Position numbers and translations under genes: made by a program. Positions 8,231 through 16,763 of a stretch of 39,482 bases of DNA are shown here, in pieces. The notes beneath the pieces were generated by a model. It searched no databases and was not told where the DNA came from. It saw nothing but the letters and a program-made list of their open reading frames with translations. Origin of the DNA: Bacteroidales bacterium UBA5515 (GTDB taxonomy: Bacteria > Bacteroidota > Bacteroidia > Bacteroidales > P3); contig DIOL01000001.1 of assembly GCA_002423895.1 (NCBI GenBank), positions 1-39,482 on the forward strand, written 5' to 3'. Within the stretch, counting starts at the first letter, position 1. Each line of letters begins with the position of its first letter.

Positions 8231-11200
8231 ATCACTTCAACAGCTCCCATAGTGTCTATGGTTTTGTCAGGGCGTTTGCCAATAAAACGATAGAAATAGG
8301 TGCCAGTTGGAGAATTGGTTTGTGATGGAGACCAAAGGTCTGATTCTTTAGATATGTTTTTGAAATGGTAAATAAGCTTTCCTAATCGGTTGTAAACAAA
8401 GAGTTCATTTTCAGGAAAAGCTTTTTGCTCAATTAGATTATGAATTTCAAAAATATCATTAATTCCATCTCCATTTGGTGTTACAACATTTGGAAAGAGT
8501 ATTCTGTCAACTTGCAAGTCGAGATATAAAACACTGTCGCAACCATTTATTGTTTGGAAAGAATGTGAGTAAATTCCTGTGGCGTTTTCATTAAATCCGT
8601 TTTCTTTATACACATTCCCATAATATATATCTGCGTAAATTGTATCATTATATGTTCTATTTACAATTATATGCAATACATAAATACTGTCGCATCCATA
8701 AATGGTATTATAATTCACTTGATATGTTCCGCTTGAATCTACAATCTCTCCTTGGAAAAGGAATTCATCATTATCACATATAACTGCAAAAGAGGTATCA
8801 TAGAAGGTTGGGTTGATTGTTAGGTTAAGAACAATATTTGAGTCGCATCCATAATTGGATATTAAGTTAAGGTTATAGGTGCCTGACTCTGTAAGTATTG
8901 TACCTTGAGCATCGTAAACATAATTGTCGCAAACCGTATCATAAACAATCAGTCCATTGTAGTGAGGATGAACTGTTACCATTTTGGAAGCATAGTTTAA
9001 ACATCCTGCTGAGTCCATAACTTTCACAATATATAGTGAGTCTATTGTTGGAGTAAATGAAATGCTTTGAGTGGTATCTGAACTATTCCATAAATATTCG
9101 CCTTGCATTGTTGCTGTCAGGGTTGTGGATTCACCTTCACATAGAGATGAATCGCCAATTATGGTTAAAACTCCATTTGGACTAACTAACCTTAGAAGAA
9201 CTTCCATTGTATCGGTACATTGAAAATCGGAAAGTCCAGCAACAAGTTTAATGATATGCTCTCCTGAAGAATAGTATTTCTTTATTGGATTATCAATATA
9301 CTGAATTTCTCCATCGTCAAATATCCATTTAATGTTTTCACATCCATCACCAGAAGGTAATGGGTCAATCCCATTGGAGGATAGTTTACTTTCGTTGAAA
9401 AACTTCACCTCATAATAACAATCCTTAGGTTCAATTTGATAGGTGAAGTCAGCAATAGGGAATCGTTTACCACCATAAGCATCAATTCTAAACTTGCAAA
9501 TAGGGTTTTCAATGGAAGAAACAATGCAATAATAATTTTGTGTTGAGTCAGTTACTATCTGTAATATTCTTTGAGTAGAAAGAACTTGATTGGGATTGGA
9601 AGAAGAATACCATTGATAGCGAAAACCTTCTGGAGCGCTAAATACATTTGTTTGAGATTCTCCACATGATGAGGTTGAAATATCTTTTCTTGAACAGTTT
9701 AGAGTGTAATAAGCATAACCATAGTGGCCTCCTTCTTTGCAGTCAAATGTTGTAAGACGTACTTTAATAGTTTGACCATGATATTGAGAGAGGTCATATC
9801 CAATCTTTGTCCAGTTCTTCCAAATAACATTTGAATTAGGAACAGTGTTCCATCCCAAACTTGTGCTGGCAATGAAATTGGCATAACCACAAACAGAGTC
9901 AATAATTACATTGTTTGAATCCATAATTGCCAGTAAAAACTTTGGTTGTTCCGCAACACTGTGATTTGGGTCTTGAAGAACAATGGCATAGTTAAGAATC
10001 ATTAAATCATAATTATTTGTATCAACATTATAGGCATAGGTTATGCTTTCAGCTTGAGCACCACCTTTCCAATTCCCAAGTCTAACGGATGCCAATGAAC
10101 CTTGAGGGATTGTTCTTAGAGCATTATTTGTTCTAACATCTCTTTCTGTTGTGTCAAAATGAACTGTATGACGACTATTTATACTTTGATAACCATAGTT
10201 AATAAGTCCCGTGAAAACATAAGGATATTCATAAGTTCCAAATTTGGCATTAACTGAAGGAGATTCAAGATTAGTAAAATCAAAGCAATTACCAACAGTT
10301 TCTATAAGAATAAAATTTAAGTATTCAGCACATGTTGGTTCAAAGTTATCACAATAGGAATGAATGGTTAAATGAATTTGTCCATTTATTCCTCTTAAAT
10401 CGAGTTGAATGGAGTTAGTAAAAGTGGTGTCGTAGTGAATTGTTGGATTGCCTTCAATTTTCCATTCAACAATCCATCCAGGTGAGTTAGGATTATTTTC
10501 CCACTCAATTATTACAATTCCATCATCAATACTCAGTACTTGAGCATCTTGAGCCATTGGACAATCACAAGGAGTACGAATTGGTATGCTATAAGGGCAG
10601 AAAGCAGAATCAAGGCAATAGTAATACATTATTACTTCATAATCTGTATTTGGTTCCAAATCATGAAAAGTTGCAGTAGTTTCATTTGTAACAACTGTGG
10701 ACAATTTAACTCCTTGATAATAGAGGTCAACAATCCATTCAATGTTATTGTCAGGTTCACTCCAATTAACAGTTAGGGAATCGGAATTGATAATTAACCC
10801 AATATTAGTAGCAGTTGGGCAAGGACAAGGAGGACAAACAACAATATTTGCAAGTTTACAAATTTCTGAAAAAGGAACATTATGACAATTCTCATATACA
10901 TATACAACGTAGCAAAGGGTTGAATTTATTCCAGTAAAGATTGCAGAAATATCGGTTGTAATAACTGAATCGAGAATTGTACCATTCAAAGTAAGAAGTA
11001 CGGTCCATTCAATATTTGGATTGGGAGAAGTCCAGTTAGCAAATAACGTGTCTCCCGATATAATGCCTCCAGCAGTTATAGGGACAGCACAGATACATTG
11101 AGTCCAATAAGTTATTGTAGGTGTACTATTGCAAGAGTTGGGCATAGTGTCGCATGGAGTGTAAATTTCTACTCCATATTGATTACAATGAATTAAATCA

Positions 11201-11793
11201 GAAAGAAAAACTGAATTGGAAGAACTTGAAATAACAGTATCTTGTCCAGCAGGAATGCTGAAATAGTGTATTAGCCAACTATCAGAATTTCCGCTCCAAG
11301 AGAGAGAGGTTGTGGTGTCAGTAAGTACGTTTGGAGCTATTGAAGTTGCAAATGGACAAACATCGCAAATGCTAATATTTAATTCAAATCCACTAGAAGG
11401 GTTATCTGAATCAACAAAGAAGTATATAGTTACTGGACCACTTGAGGATGTAACATTTATTGCTCCAGATGTTCCTTGATTAATATTAGAAAAGAGAATG
11501 GTTGTTGAGGAAGCATCTCCACTATAAATAATTAATTTCGTTTTATAGTACTCTTCAAGATCATAAGTCCCTGAAATTTTAATTCTTGAAGAAGGATTTG
11601 TAGGATAAATAGTCATCTTTGCATTTACACGAGTTGAATAGTTTCCTGCAATTCCTCCATCATCATAAATTGTTCCTGTGTTTGTTGTATGGGAAACATT
11701 CCCACTAATAGGCATAATGTAGGTTTGTGCAAAAACAGATATACTAATGATATTTATCAATAAGAAGAATAAAAAATTAATATATCGTTTCAT
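8224..11793 (-). CDS. Large T9SS type B (CHU_C-like) modular surface protein
   Basis: This 1189-residue protein has a signal peptide (about 1-22, ending VFAQ). An N-terminal CUB-like module follows (about 30-145), then several fibronectin III-like repeats each ending in CPCP-type linkers (145-510), a jelly-roll-like module (about 520-720), a PKD-like domain with WIFDDGE (about 790-880), an Ig-like module starting SLCEGESTTLTA, and three copies of a GCDS module (about 975-1100). The C-terminus (VTPNGDGINDIFEI to TGTYFYRFIG) is the gliding-motility-type T9SS sorting domain. It is probably a cell-surface adhesin-like protein; no enzyme motif is visible. It stands alone, separated by 77 bp from pyrF. 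Confidence 0.88.
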   Translation of the reverse strand: MKRYINFLFFLLINIISISVFAQTYIMPISGNVSHTTNTGTIYDDGGIAGNYSTRVNAKMTIYPTNPSSRIKISGTYDLEEYYKTKLIIYSGDASSTTILFSNINQGTSGAINVTSSSGPVTIYFFVDSDNPSSGFELNISICDVCPFATSIAPNVLTDTTTSLSWSGNSDSWLIHYFSIPAGQDTVISSSSNSVFLSDLIHCNQYGVEIYTPCDTMPNSCNSTPTITYWTQCICAVPITAGGIISGDTLFANWTSPNPNIEWTVLLTLNGTILDSVITTDISAIFTGINSTLCYVVYVYENCHNVPFSEICKLANIVVCPPCPCPTATNIGLIINSDSLTVNWSEPDNNIEWIVDLYYQGVKLSTVVTNETTATFHDLEPNTDYEVIMYYYCLDSAFCPYSIPIRTPCDCPMAQDAQVLSIDDGIVIIEWENNPNSPGWIVEWKIEGNPTIHYDTTFTNSIQLDLRGINGQIHLTIHSYCDNFEPTCAEYLNFILIETVGNCFDFTNLESPSVNAKFGTYEYPYVFTGLINYGYQSINSRHTVHFDTTERDVRTNNALRTIPQGSLASVRLGNWKGGAQAESITYAYNVDTNNYDLMILNYAIVLQDPNHSVAEQPKFLLAIMDSNNVIIDSVCGYANFIASTSLGWNTVPNSNVIWKNWTKIGYDLSQYHGQTIKVRLTTFDCKEGGHYGYAYYTLNCSRKDISTSSCGESQTNVFSAPEGFRYQWYSSSNPNQVLSTQRILQIVTDSTQNYYCIVSSIENPICKFRIDAYGGKRFPIADFTYQIEPKDCYYEVKFFNESKLSSNGIDPLPSGDGCENIKWIFDDGEIQYIDNPIKKYYSSGEHIIKLVAGLSDFQCTDTMEVLLRLVSPNGVLTIIGDSSLCEGESTTLTATMQGEYLWNSSDTTQSISFTPTIDSLYIVKVMDSAGCLNYASKMVTVHPHYNGLIVYDTVCDNYVYDAQGTILTESGTYNLNLISNYGCDSNIVLNLTINPTFYDTSFAVICDNDEFLFQGEIVDSSGTYQVNYNTIYGCDSIYVLHIIVNRTYNDTIYADIYYGNVYKENGFNENATGIYSHSFQTINGCDSVLYLDLQVDRILFPNVVTPNGDGINDIFEIHNLIEQKAFPENELFVYNRLGKLIYHFKNISKESDLWSPSQTNSPTGTYFYRFIGKRPDKTIDTMGAVEVIK

Positions 11794-11811
11794 ACAAACA
11801 CTTTTTTAGTT

Positions 11812-11832
11812 AGTGCAAATTTTATTTGCACT
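11812..11832. promoter_or_regulatory. Palindrome upstream of the large T9SS gene
   Basis: AGTGCAAAT-TTT-ATTTGCACT is a perfect inverted repeat with 9-bp arms, 18 bases upstream of the start codon on the minus strand. It may be an operator or a leader hairpin. On the minus strand it contains AAAATTTGC, close to but not matching the -7 box. Confidence 0.5.
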
Positions 11833-11870
11833 TATATTATATATACAACCAAATTATTGTTTTGGTAAAC

Positions 11871-12707
11871 CTATTTCATATATAAATTCATATATGCCGC
11901 CATTTCTTCTTGCACTTTCTTTGCTTCTTTACCTGCTACTTTTGCAAAGTCTTTGGTTTTGTCAGCAAATATAATTGCTCTTGAAGAATTAACCAAAAGT
12001 CCACAATCTTTAGTCATTCCATATTTTGAAACCTCTTCCAAAGAACCTCCTTGAGCTCCAACTCCAGGAACAAGCAAAAAACTTTCTGGAGCCAATTCTC
12101 TTATTCTTGTAAACATACTTGCTTGAGTTGCTCCACAAACAAACATTAAGTTTTCTTTATTTCCCCATTCTTGACTTTTTGTTAGAACTTTTTCAAATAA
12201 AGGGTTTCCTTCTTTGTCTTCAATAAATTGGAAATCGTTTGCTCCCTTGTTGGAAGTTAGAGCTAAAAGAATTACCCACTTATCTTCATAAATTGTAAAT
12301 GGTTTAACAGAATCTTCTCCCATATATGGGGCAATTGTCATTGAATCAAAATTAAAATCACCTTTTGGATCTAAAAAAGCTTTAGCATATTGTTCAGATG
12401 TGTTTCCAATATCTCCTCTTTTTGCATCAGCAATTGTGAAACATTCTGCCTTAAATTGAGCAAGATAATCCATTGTCTTCTTTAAAGAAACAAGTCCTTT
12501 AATTCCTCTGCTTTCATAGAATGCTAAATTAGGTTTATAGGCAACGCAAAAAGGAAGAGTTGAATCAATGATTGCTTTATTAAATTCAAAAACTGGGTCT
12601 TCTTCACTAAGCAAGTGAGATGGTATTTTATTTATATCTGAATCCAAACCAACACAAAGGAAGGATTTTTTCTTTTCAATTAAACTAATAAGTTCTCTAC
12701 GTTTCAT
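11871..12707 (-). CDS. pyrF: Orotidine 5'-phosphate decarboxylase
   Basis: A 278-residue cytoplasmic enzyme that converts OMP to UMP in the last step of pyrimidine synthesis. It belongs to the longer subfamily 2 of OMP decarboxylases. Visible motifs are FLCVGLDSD near the N-terminus, AYKPNLAFYE (the substrate-binding Lys), the catalytic TIADAKRGDIGNT with Asp94, Lys96 and Asp99, and LVPGVGAQGG near the phosphate site. It starts 2 bp after the lipB stop codon, so lipB and pyrF form an operon. Confidence 0.96.
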   Translation of the reverse strand: MKRRELISLIEKKKSFLCVGLDSDINKIPSHLLSEEDPVFEFNKAIIDSTLPFCVAYKPNLAFYESRGIKGLVSLKKTMDYLAQFKAECFTIADAKRGDIGNTSEQYAKAFLDPKGDFNFDSMTIAPYMGEDSVKPFTIYEDKWVILLALTSNKGANDFQFIEDKEGNPLFEKVLTKSQEWGNKENLMFVCGATQASMFTRIRELAPESFLLVPGVGAQGGSLEEVSKYGMTKDCGLLVNSSRAIIFADKTKDFAKVAGKEAKKVQEEMAAYMNLYMK

Positions 12708-12709
12708 TT

Positions 12710-13387
12710 CTATTTGTTATTTATTAAATCTACAAAGTTATCGTATAATAATTTCTTTACTTTCTCAACATCTACCTTTTCTCCAAGTTCTTTTTCCATT
12801 GAACAAACTCCTTTATCAACAAATCCACAAGGATTAATATATTGGAAATATTTTAAGTCTGTATTTACATTAAGAGCAAATCCATGCATTGTTATATATC
12901 TTGATGCTCTAACTCCAATGGCACAAATCTTTCTCGCACTCTTTCCTTTTGAATCAATCCAAACACCAGTTGCTCCTTCCAATCTTTCACAAATAATACC
13001 AAACTCTTTCATTGTTCTTATAACCATTTCCTCAATTGTCCAAATATAGTCTTTTAAGGATAAGCCAAGAGTTTCAATATCTAAAATTGGATAGCCAACA
13101 ATTTGACCAAAACCATGATAGGTTATATCTCCTCCTCGATTTGTTTTGTAGTATGTGGCATTAATTTTCTTTAAGAAATCGTCATTAATCAAAAGATTAT
13201 TCACCTTTCCATGCATTCCAAGAGTATATACGTGAGGATGCTCACAAAGAATAAAGTTTTGCTCAATAGAAGAAGTCTTGGGGTTGTTTAATTTTTCATC
13301 AATCTTTTCCTTGAAAATCGTTTCCTGTTTGTCCCAAGCTTCCTTGTAATCAATTAAACCCCAATCAATATAATTTATATGTTTCAT
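12710..13387 (-). CDS. lipB: Octanoyl-[ACP]:protein N-octanoyltransferase
   Basis: This 225-residue enzyme transfers octanoate from acyl carrier protein to lipoyl domains of 2-oxoacid dehydrogenases or the glycine cleavage H protein. RGGDITYHGFGQ (84-95) is the family signature, Lys153 in ARKICAIGV is the catalytic lysine and Cys187 in INPCGF the catalytic cysteine. The ATG start gives a normal N-terminus. A minus-strand box TACATTTG (13414-13421 on plus) lies 27 bases upstream and probably drives lipB-pyrF. Confidence 0.95.
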   Translation of the reverse strand: MKHINYIDWGLIDYKEAWDKQETIFKEKIDEKLNNPKTSSIEQNFILCEHPHVYTLGMHGKVNNLLINDDFLKKINATYYKTNRGGDITYHGFGQIVGYPILDIETLGLSLKDYIWTIEEMVIRTMKEFGIICERLEGATGVWIDSKGKSARKICAIGVRASRYITMHGFALNVNTDLKYFQYINPCGFVDKGVCSMEKELGEKVDVEKVKKLLYDNFVDLINNK

Positions 13388-13413
13388 TTTTTGTTTATCT
13401 ATTAAACATTGTG

Positions 13414-13421
13414 CAAATGTA
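13414..13421 (-). promoter_or_regulatory. Predicted -7 box (TACATTTG) of lipB-pyrF
   Basis: The minus strand reads TACATTTGCAC, matching TAnnTTTG, and places a start site about 20 bases before the lipB ATG. Confidence 0.5.
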
Positions 13422-13501
13422 AAGAATATTTTTCATCTAATTTAGATATTAAGGCAATTAATTAATAAATCTTAAAGCACAGAAATTTTATCGTTATAAA
13501 A

Positions 13502-13606
13502 ATACGCTCCTTTTATTTCAAAAAAGAAGGGACTTAATCAAAAAAAGTCGGCTTTTAAATTAAAAAAGTCGGTGATTAAATTTGTTTAAAAGGGACTTAA
13601 TTTTTT
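13502..13606. repeat. Array C: about five 21-bp units (AAAGTCGG / GGGACTTAAT)
   Basis: GTCGG at 13547 and 13568 is spaced 21 bp, and GGGACTTAAT at 13529 and 13592 is spaced 63 bp (3 x 21). Aligned in 21-bp frames from 13502, units 2-5 agree well and unit 1 is degenerate. The GACTT units are reverse complements of the AAGTC units at the core, so the array contains flipped units in constant phase. Confidence 0.75.
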
Positions 13607-13625
13607 AGCCAAAGAGATTTGCTCG

Positions 13626-13636
13626 AATAAATTTTG
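13626..13636 (+). repeat. Possible anchor AATAAATTTTG of array C
   Basis: It starts about 40 bp (near two 21-bp periods) after the last unit start at 13586, and resembles AATAAGGATTTG with one base missing and GG replaced. The same AATAAATTTTG occurs at 70-80 before array A. Weak alone, but its position matches the other loci. Confidence 0.35.
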
Positions 13637-13765
13637 ATTACGAAAATACTAAATAAGGTTATTGACAATTTATTGTTGAATTGTTTTGATAAAAACATAC
13701 TATAATTCAAATAATATTGGTAATTTTACACGGGATTAAAAATATAAAAAAGAATATAATTTAAT

Positions 13766-14893
13766 ATGAATGAGTTTCAAAATCAATTACAAAAAGTTAT
13801 TTCTGAAATAAATAAAGCTTCTCAAAGAGTAGTTTTGTCAGAAAAAGTTGAACAGTTAGATTTAGATGTTTTGTTGGAAAGAATAAGAAAGGCATATTCT
13901 TTAGTTATTGATTTGGGCATTGAGGAAGAAATTGAACAAATTAGTATTCCAGAAGCTACCAAAGAACAAGAAATAGAAGAAAAGCCTAAGGTGGTTATTG
14001 TTGAAAAAGAACCAGAGTTTGAAATGTCTCAACAAGAGAAAATAGAAACAGAGAAAGAAGTTGAATTGGAACAAGATTTGGAATTAGAAAAAGAAGTTTA
14101 TGAAAAATTTGATGAGATAGAAGAAGAGAAATTGGAGTTGGTAATTGAAGAAACACCAGTTATTGAAAAAGAAGAAATTTTGCAGGAAGCTTTGTTTGAA
14201 ACAAAAGAAATTGATGATATACCAAATGAAATAGAAGAACCTGCTGAAAAGAAAGAGGAAATTCCTTCTGTATTGAAGTATTTAAATGAACAAATGCCTA
14301 AAACTTCAACATTTTCTCCCGTTCACACCAAAATTGAAAATGAAGTAAAGGACACTCAACCAGAATTAATAGTTGAAGAAAAAAAGGTAATAGAAAATAT
14401 AGTTGAAGAGAAAGAAATTGAAGAAAATATAGTTGAAGAAATTATTGTTGAGGAAGAAGTTGTAGAAGAGGAAAAGGTTGAAGAGAAAAAAGAAGAAGTG
14501 GTTCAAGAATTGTTTTTTGAAACTCCAATAGAAGAGCCAAAACCTAAAAATCTTTCAAATGGAAAAACAATTGGAGAACAGTATGAACAAAAGAAGTCTG
14601 TTTTTGAGAATTTCTCAACAACTATAAAACAAGATGATATATCAAAACGTTTTAATTCTCATAAAGTTGATTTGAGAACAGCAATTGGAGTTAATGAGAA
14701 ATTTATGTTTATAAATGATTTGTTTTCTGGAAATTTAAGAGAATACACAGACTTTATTCAAAAGTTAAATGAAGCAGAAACAATTGAAAATGCAAACGCA
14801 ATTTTAAATACAGAAAAGGGAAATAAGCGTTGGGTTGCAAATTCATTGTCTTATAGCACTCTCACTGAAATATTAGCAAAGAAGTTTCATTAG
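13766..14893 (+). CDS. Glu-rich protein with conserved C-terminal domain, function unknown
   Basis: The 375-residue cytoplasmic protein has three parts: a helical N-terminus (1-60), a very acidic low-complexity linker (about 62-260, long runs of E, V, I and K such as EEIIVEEEVVEEEKVEEKKEE) and a compact C-terminal domain (about 290-375) with KVDLRTAIGVNEKFMFINDLF and a final LTEILAKKF. The C-terminal block looks like a conserved Bacteroidota domain of unknown function; I recognise the pattern but not a role. The gene is 22 bp upstream of a SpoIIE-type phosphatase, with two Sel1 proteins after it, which suggests a scaffold or signalling role. Confidence 0.8.
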   Translation: MNEFQNQLQKVISEINKASQRVVLSEKVEQLDLDVLLERIRKAYSLVIDLGIEEEIEQISIPEATKEQEIEEKPKVVIVEKEPEFEMSQQEKIETEKEVELEQDLELEKEVYEKFDEIEEEKLELVIEETPVIEKEEILQEALFETKEIDDIPNEIEEPAEKKEEIPSVLKYLNEQMPKTSTFSPVHTKIENEVKDTQPELIVEEKKVIENIVEEKEIEENIVEEIIVEEEVVEEEKVEEKKEEVVQELFFETPIEEPKPKNLSNGKTIGEQYEQKKSVFENFSTTIKQDDISKRFNSHKVDLRTAIGVNEKFMFINDLFSGNLREYTDFIQKLNEAETIENANAILNTEKGNKRWVANSLSYSTLTEILAKKFH

Positions 14894-14915
14894 AAAACAT
14901 TAAAGATGATAAGCT

Positions 14916-16106
14916 ATGAATGAAAAATATTATATAGAAGTAGGTTCTAACCAAAGAAATCACTTTGGAGAATATATTTGTGGAGATGTTTTTCTTTCAA
15001 AGCGTATTAAAGAAGAAGGACGATTGATTTCTGTTTTGGCAGATGGAATGGGGCATGGAGTAAAGGCAAATGTTTTAGGAACTCTAACTGCAACAATGGC
15101 TTTGGGCTTTTCGGAAGAATATAAAGACGCTCAAACAATAGGCAATATAATTATGAAAACATTGCCAGTTTGTAGTGAAAGAAAGATAAGTTATGCAACT
15201 TTCACAATTGTTGATGTAGATAATGGAGAAGTAAATATATTGGAGTACGATAATCCTCTTTGTTTGGTTATGAGAGGAGCAAATATAATGGAGTTGGAAT
15301 GGGAGGAGTTGAGTTTGGACTGCAAGAATATTTTTGGAGAAACTCAAGAAATAAAGTCGTGCAGATTTATTCCAGAGAAAGAGGATAGAATAATTTTTAT
15401 TTCTGATGGAATAACTCAATCTGGAATGGGCTCACCAGAGTTGATGTTGGGATGGACAAGAGAGAAATATGTTGAATATGTTAAAGAAACCATTGCTCAC
15501 GATAGAAATATTTCAGCATCCAAATTAGCTCAAAAGGTTGTTAACAGAGCATATTCCAATGATAATTTCAGATCTAAGGACGATACTTCTTGTGGGGTTA
15601 TATATTTTAGAAACCCAAGAAAGATGATTATTGCAACTGGTCCTCCTTTTAGAAAAGAAAGTGATGTGGAATTTGCTCAAACAGTTAAAAACTTTGAAGG
15701 GAAAAAAGTTATTTGTGGAGCAACAACAACAGATATAATTTCAAGAGAATTAGCAATAGAGGTTGATGATAATGTTGAACCAACCGATCCAACACTTCCT
15801 CCAATGTCAAAAATGGAAGGAATAGATTTAGTGACTGAAGGAATACTTACTCTAAATAAGGTTGTAACCATTCTTTCCAACAACACAGAATCAACTCTGA
15901 ATCTTGGAAACGGACCTGCAGATCAAATTGTAAAACTACTTTTAGACAGTGACGAAATTGTTATTATGGTTGGTACAAAAATTAATGAGGCACATCATGA
16001 CCCAACGCTTGGAGTGGAAGTTGAGATAAGAAGAACAACAATTAAGCGTTTGGAAGACGTCTTAGAAAAGAAATTTATGAAGGAAGTAATTGTACAATAC
16101 ATATAA
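14916..16106 (+). CDS. SpoIIE/PP2C-type serine phosphatase with extra C-terminal domain
   Basis: The 396-residue protein starts with a PP2C-like SpoIIE phosphatase domain (about 1-230). Metal-binding motifs are visible: SVLADGMGHGVKAN, IIFISDGITQSG and SKDDTSCGVIYF. Such enzymes dephosphorylate Ser/Thr on partner proteins, often anti-anti-sigma factors, but no STAS or anti-sigma gene lies nearby. The C-terminal about 160 residues (KVICGATTTDIISRELAI, GIDLVTEGILTLNKVV, IVIMVGTKINEAHHDP) form a second domain I cannot name. There is no receiver, PAS or membrane segment, so the input is not obvious. It is probably in an operon with the acidic protein. Confidence 0.85.
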   Translation: MNEKYYIEVGSNQRNHFGEYICGDVFLSKRIKEEGRLISVLADGMGHGVKANVLGTLTATMALGFSEEYKDAQTIGNIIMKTLPVCSERKISYATFTIVDVDNGEVNILEYDNPLCLVMRGANIMELEWEELSLDCKNIFGETQEIKSCRFIPEKEDRIIFISDGITQSGMGSPELMLGWTREKYVEYVKETIAHDRNISASKLAQKVVNRAYSNDNFRSKDDTSCGVIYFRNPRKMIIATGPPFRKESDVEFAQTVKNFEGKKVICGATTTDIISRELAIEVDDNVEPTDPTLPPMSKMEGIDLVTEGILTLNKVVTILSNNTESTLNLGNGPADQIVKLLLDSDEIVIMVGTKINEAHHDPTLGVEVEIRRTTIKRLEDVLEKKFMKEVIVQYI

Positions 16107-16120
16107 AATTTATACCTTTG
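16090..16120 (+). promoter_or_regulatory. Promoter of the Sel1 gene pair
   Basis: TACCTTTG at 16113-16120 is a full -7 match and TTG at 16090-16092 lies 20 bp upstream, the correct spacing for the -33 element. Transcription would begin near 16127, giving a 5' leader of about 45 bases. It overlaps the end of the phosphatase gene, so the Sel1 genes may have their own promoter. Confidence 0.6.
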
Positions 16121-16171
16121 CTTTCTGTTTTAATACTTAAAATTGAATTAAATCATAAAAACATATTTAAT

Positions 16172-16750
16172 ATGATAAAGAGAATAGTGTTTGTTTTATT
16201 GATTGCATTTAGCACAACAGTCTTTTCACAAACATACATTAGAGATGCAGAACTTGGAGATAAGGATGCTCAATATCGATTGGGAAGAATGTATGAAAGA
16301 GCCGACAGAATGCCAAAGGATATGGCTAAGGCACTTTATTGGTATTCCAAAGCTGCAGAACAAGACCAGCCTCAAGCAATTCAAGCATTGGCTGAACTTT
16401 ATTTTTATGGAGTTGAGGTTGAGAGAAAACCACGAATTGCATATACTTTATTTCTTAAGAGTGCAGAATTTAAAAATGTTGAAGCATATTTTTCTTTAGG
16501 AGAGATGTTTTTTTCTGGACAAGGAGTTGATAGAGACTATCAGAAGGCATATTCTTGGTATAAGAAAGCTGCAGATGATGGAAATCTTGCAAAAGCTCAA
16601 TTTAAAGTTGGACAATTACTTTTTGAAGGAGAATATGTAAAGCAAGATAAGGCTATGGGAATAAACTATATTAAAATGGCATTTCAAAATGGTTATCCAA
16701 AAGCTTACGAATATTGGACAGAGCAGCAAATGTGGAAGTACGAAAAATAA
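16172..16750 (+). CDS. Secreted Sel1-repeat protein (short)
   Basis: I choose the ATG at 16172, giving 192 residues that begin MIKRIVFVLLIAFSTTVFSQ, a clean signal peptide. An upstream in-frame ATG at 16118 would bury it and lies inside the -7 box. Four or more Sel1 (TPR-like) repeats follow, with hallmark AxYxLGxMY, KAxxWYxKAA patterns such as KALYWYSKAAEQ and KAYSWYKKAADDG. It is probably a periplasmic scaffold. The next Sel1 gene begins 13 bp downstream. Confidence 0.85.
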   Translation: MIKRIVFVLLIAFSTTVFSQTYIRDAELGDKDAQYRLGRMYERADRMPKDMAKALYWYSKAAEQDQPQAIQALAELYFYGVEVERKPRIAYTLFLKSAEFKNVEAYFSLGEMFFSGQGVDRDYQKAYSWYKKAADDGNLAKAQFKVGQLLFEGEYVKQDKAMGINYIKMAFQNGYPKAYEYWTEQQMWKYEK

Positions 16751-16763
16751 ATAAATCATTAAT

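Larger units (their letters stand above)
13388..13765. other. Gene-free divergent region with array C
   Basis: This 378-bp stretch between lipB (-) and the acidic protein gene (+) holds a lipB promoter box (13414-13421), array C and an AT-rich leader. TAATTTTA at 13721-13728 is a near match to a -7 box for the plus-strand operon, lacking the final G. No coding sequence is supported. Confidence 0.65.

Noticed and set aside
10540..10776. 78-codon frame on the plus strand
   Set aside because: It is antisense to the fibronectin-like repeats of the large T9SS gene and shows no family resemblance.
16118..16171. Upstream start of the short Sel1 protein
   Set aside because: It would place 18 residues before a perfect signal peptide and begins within the -7 box.
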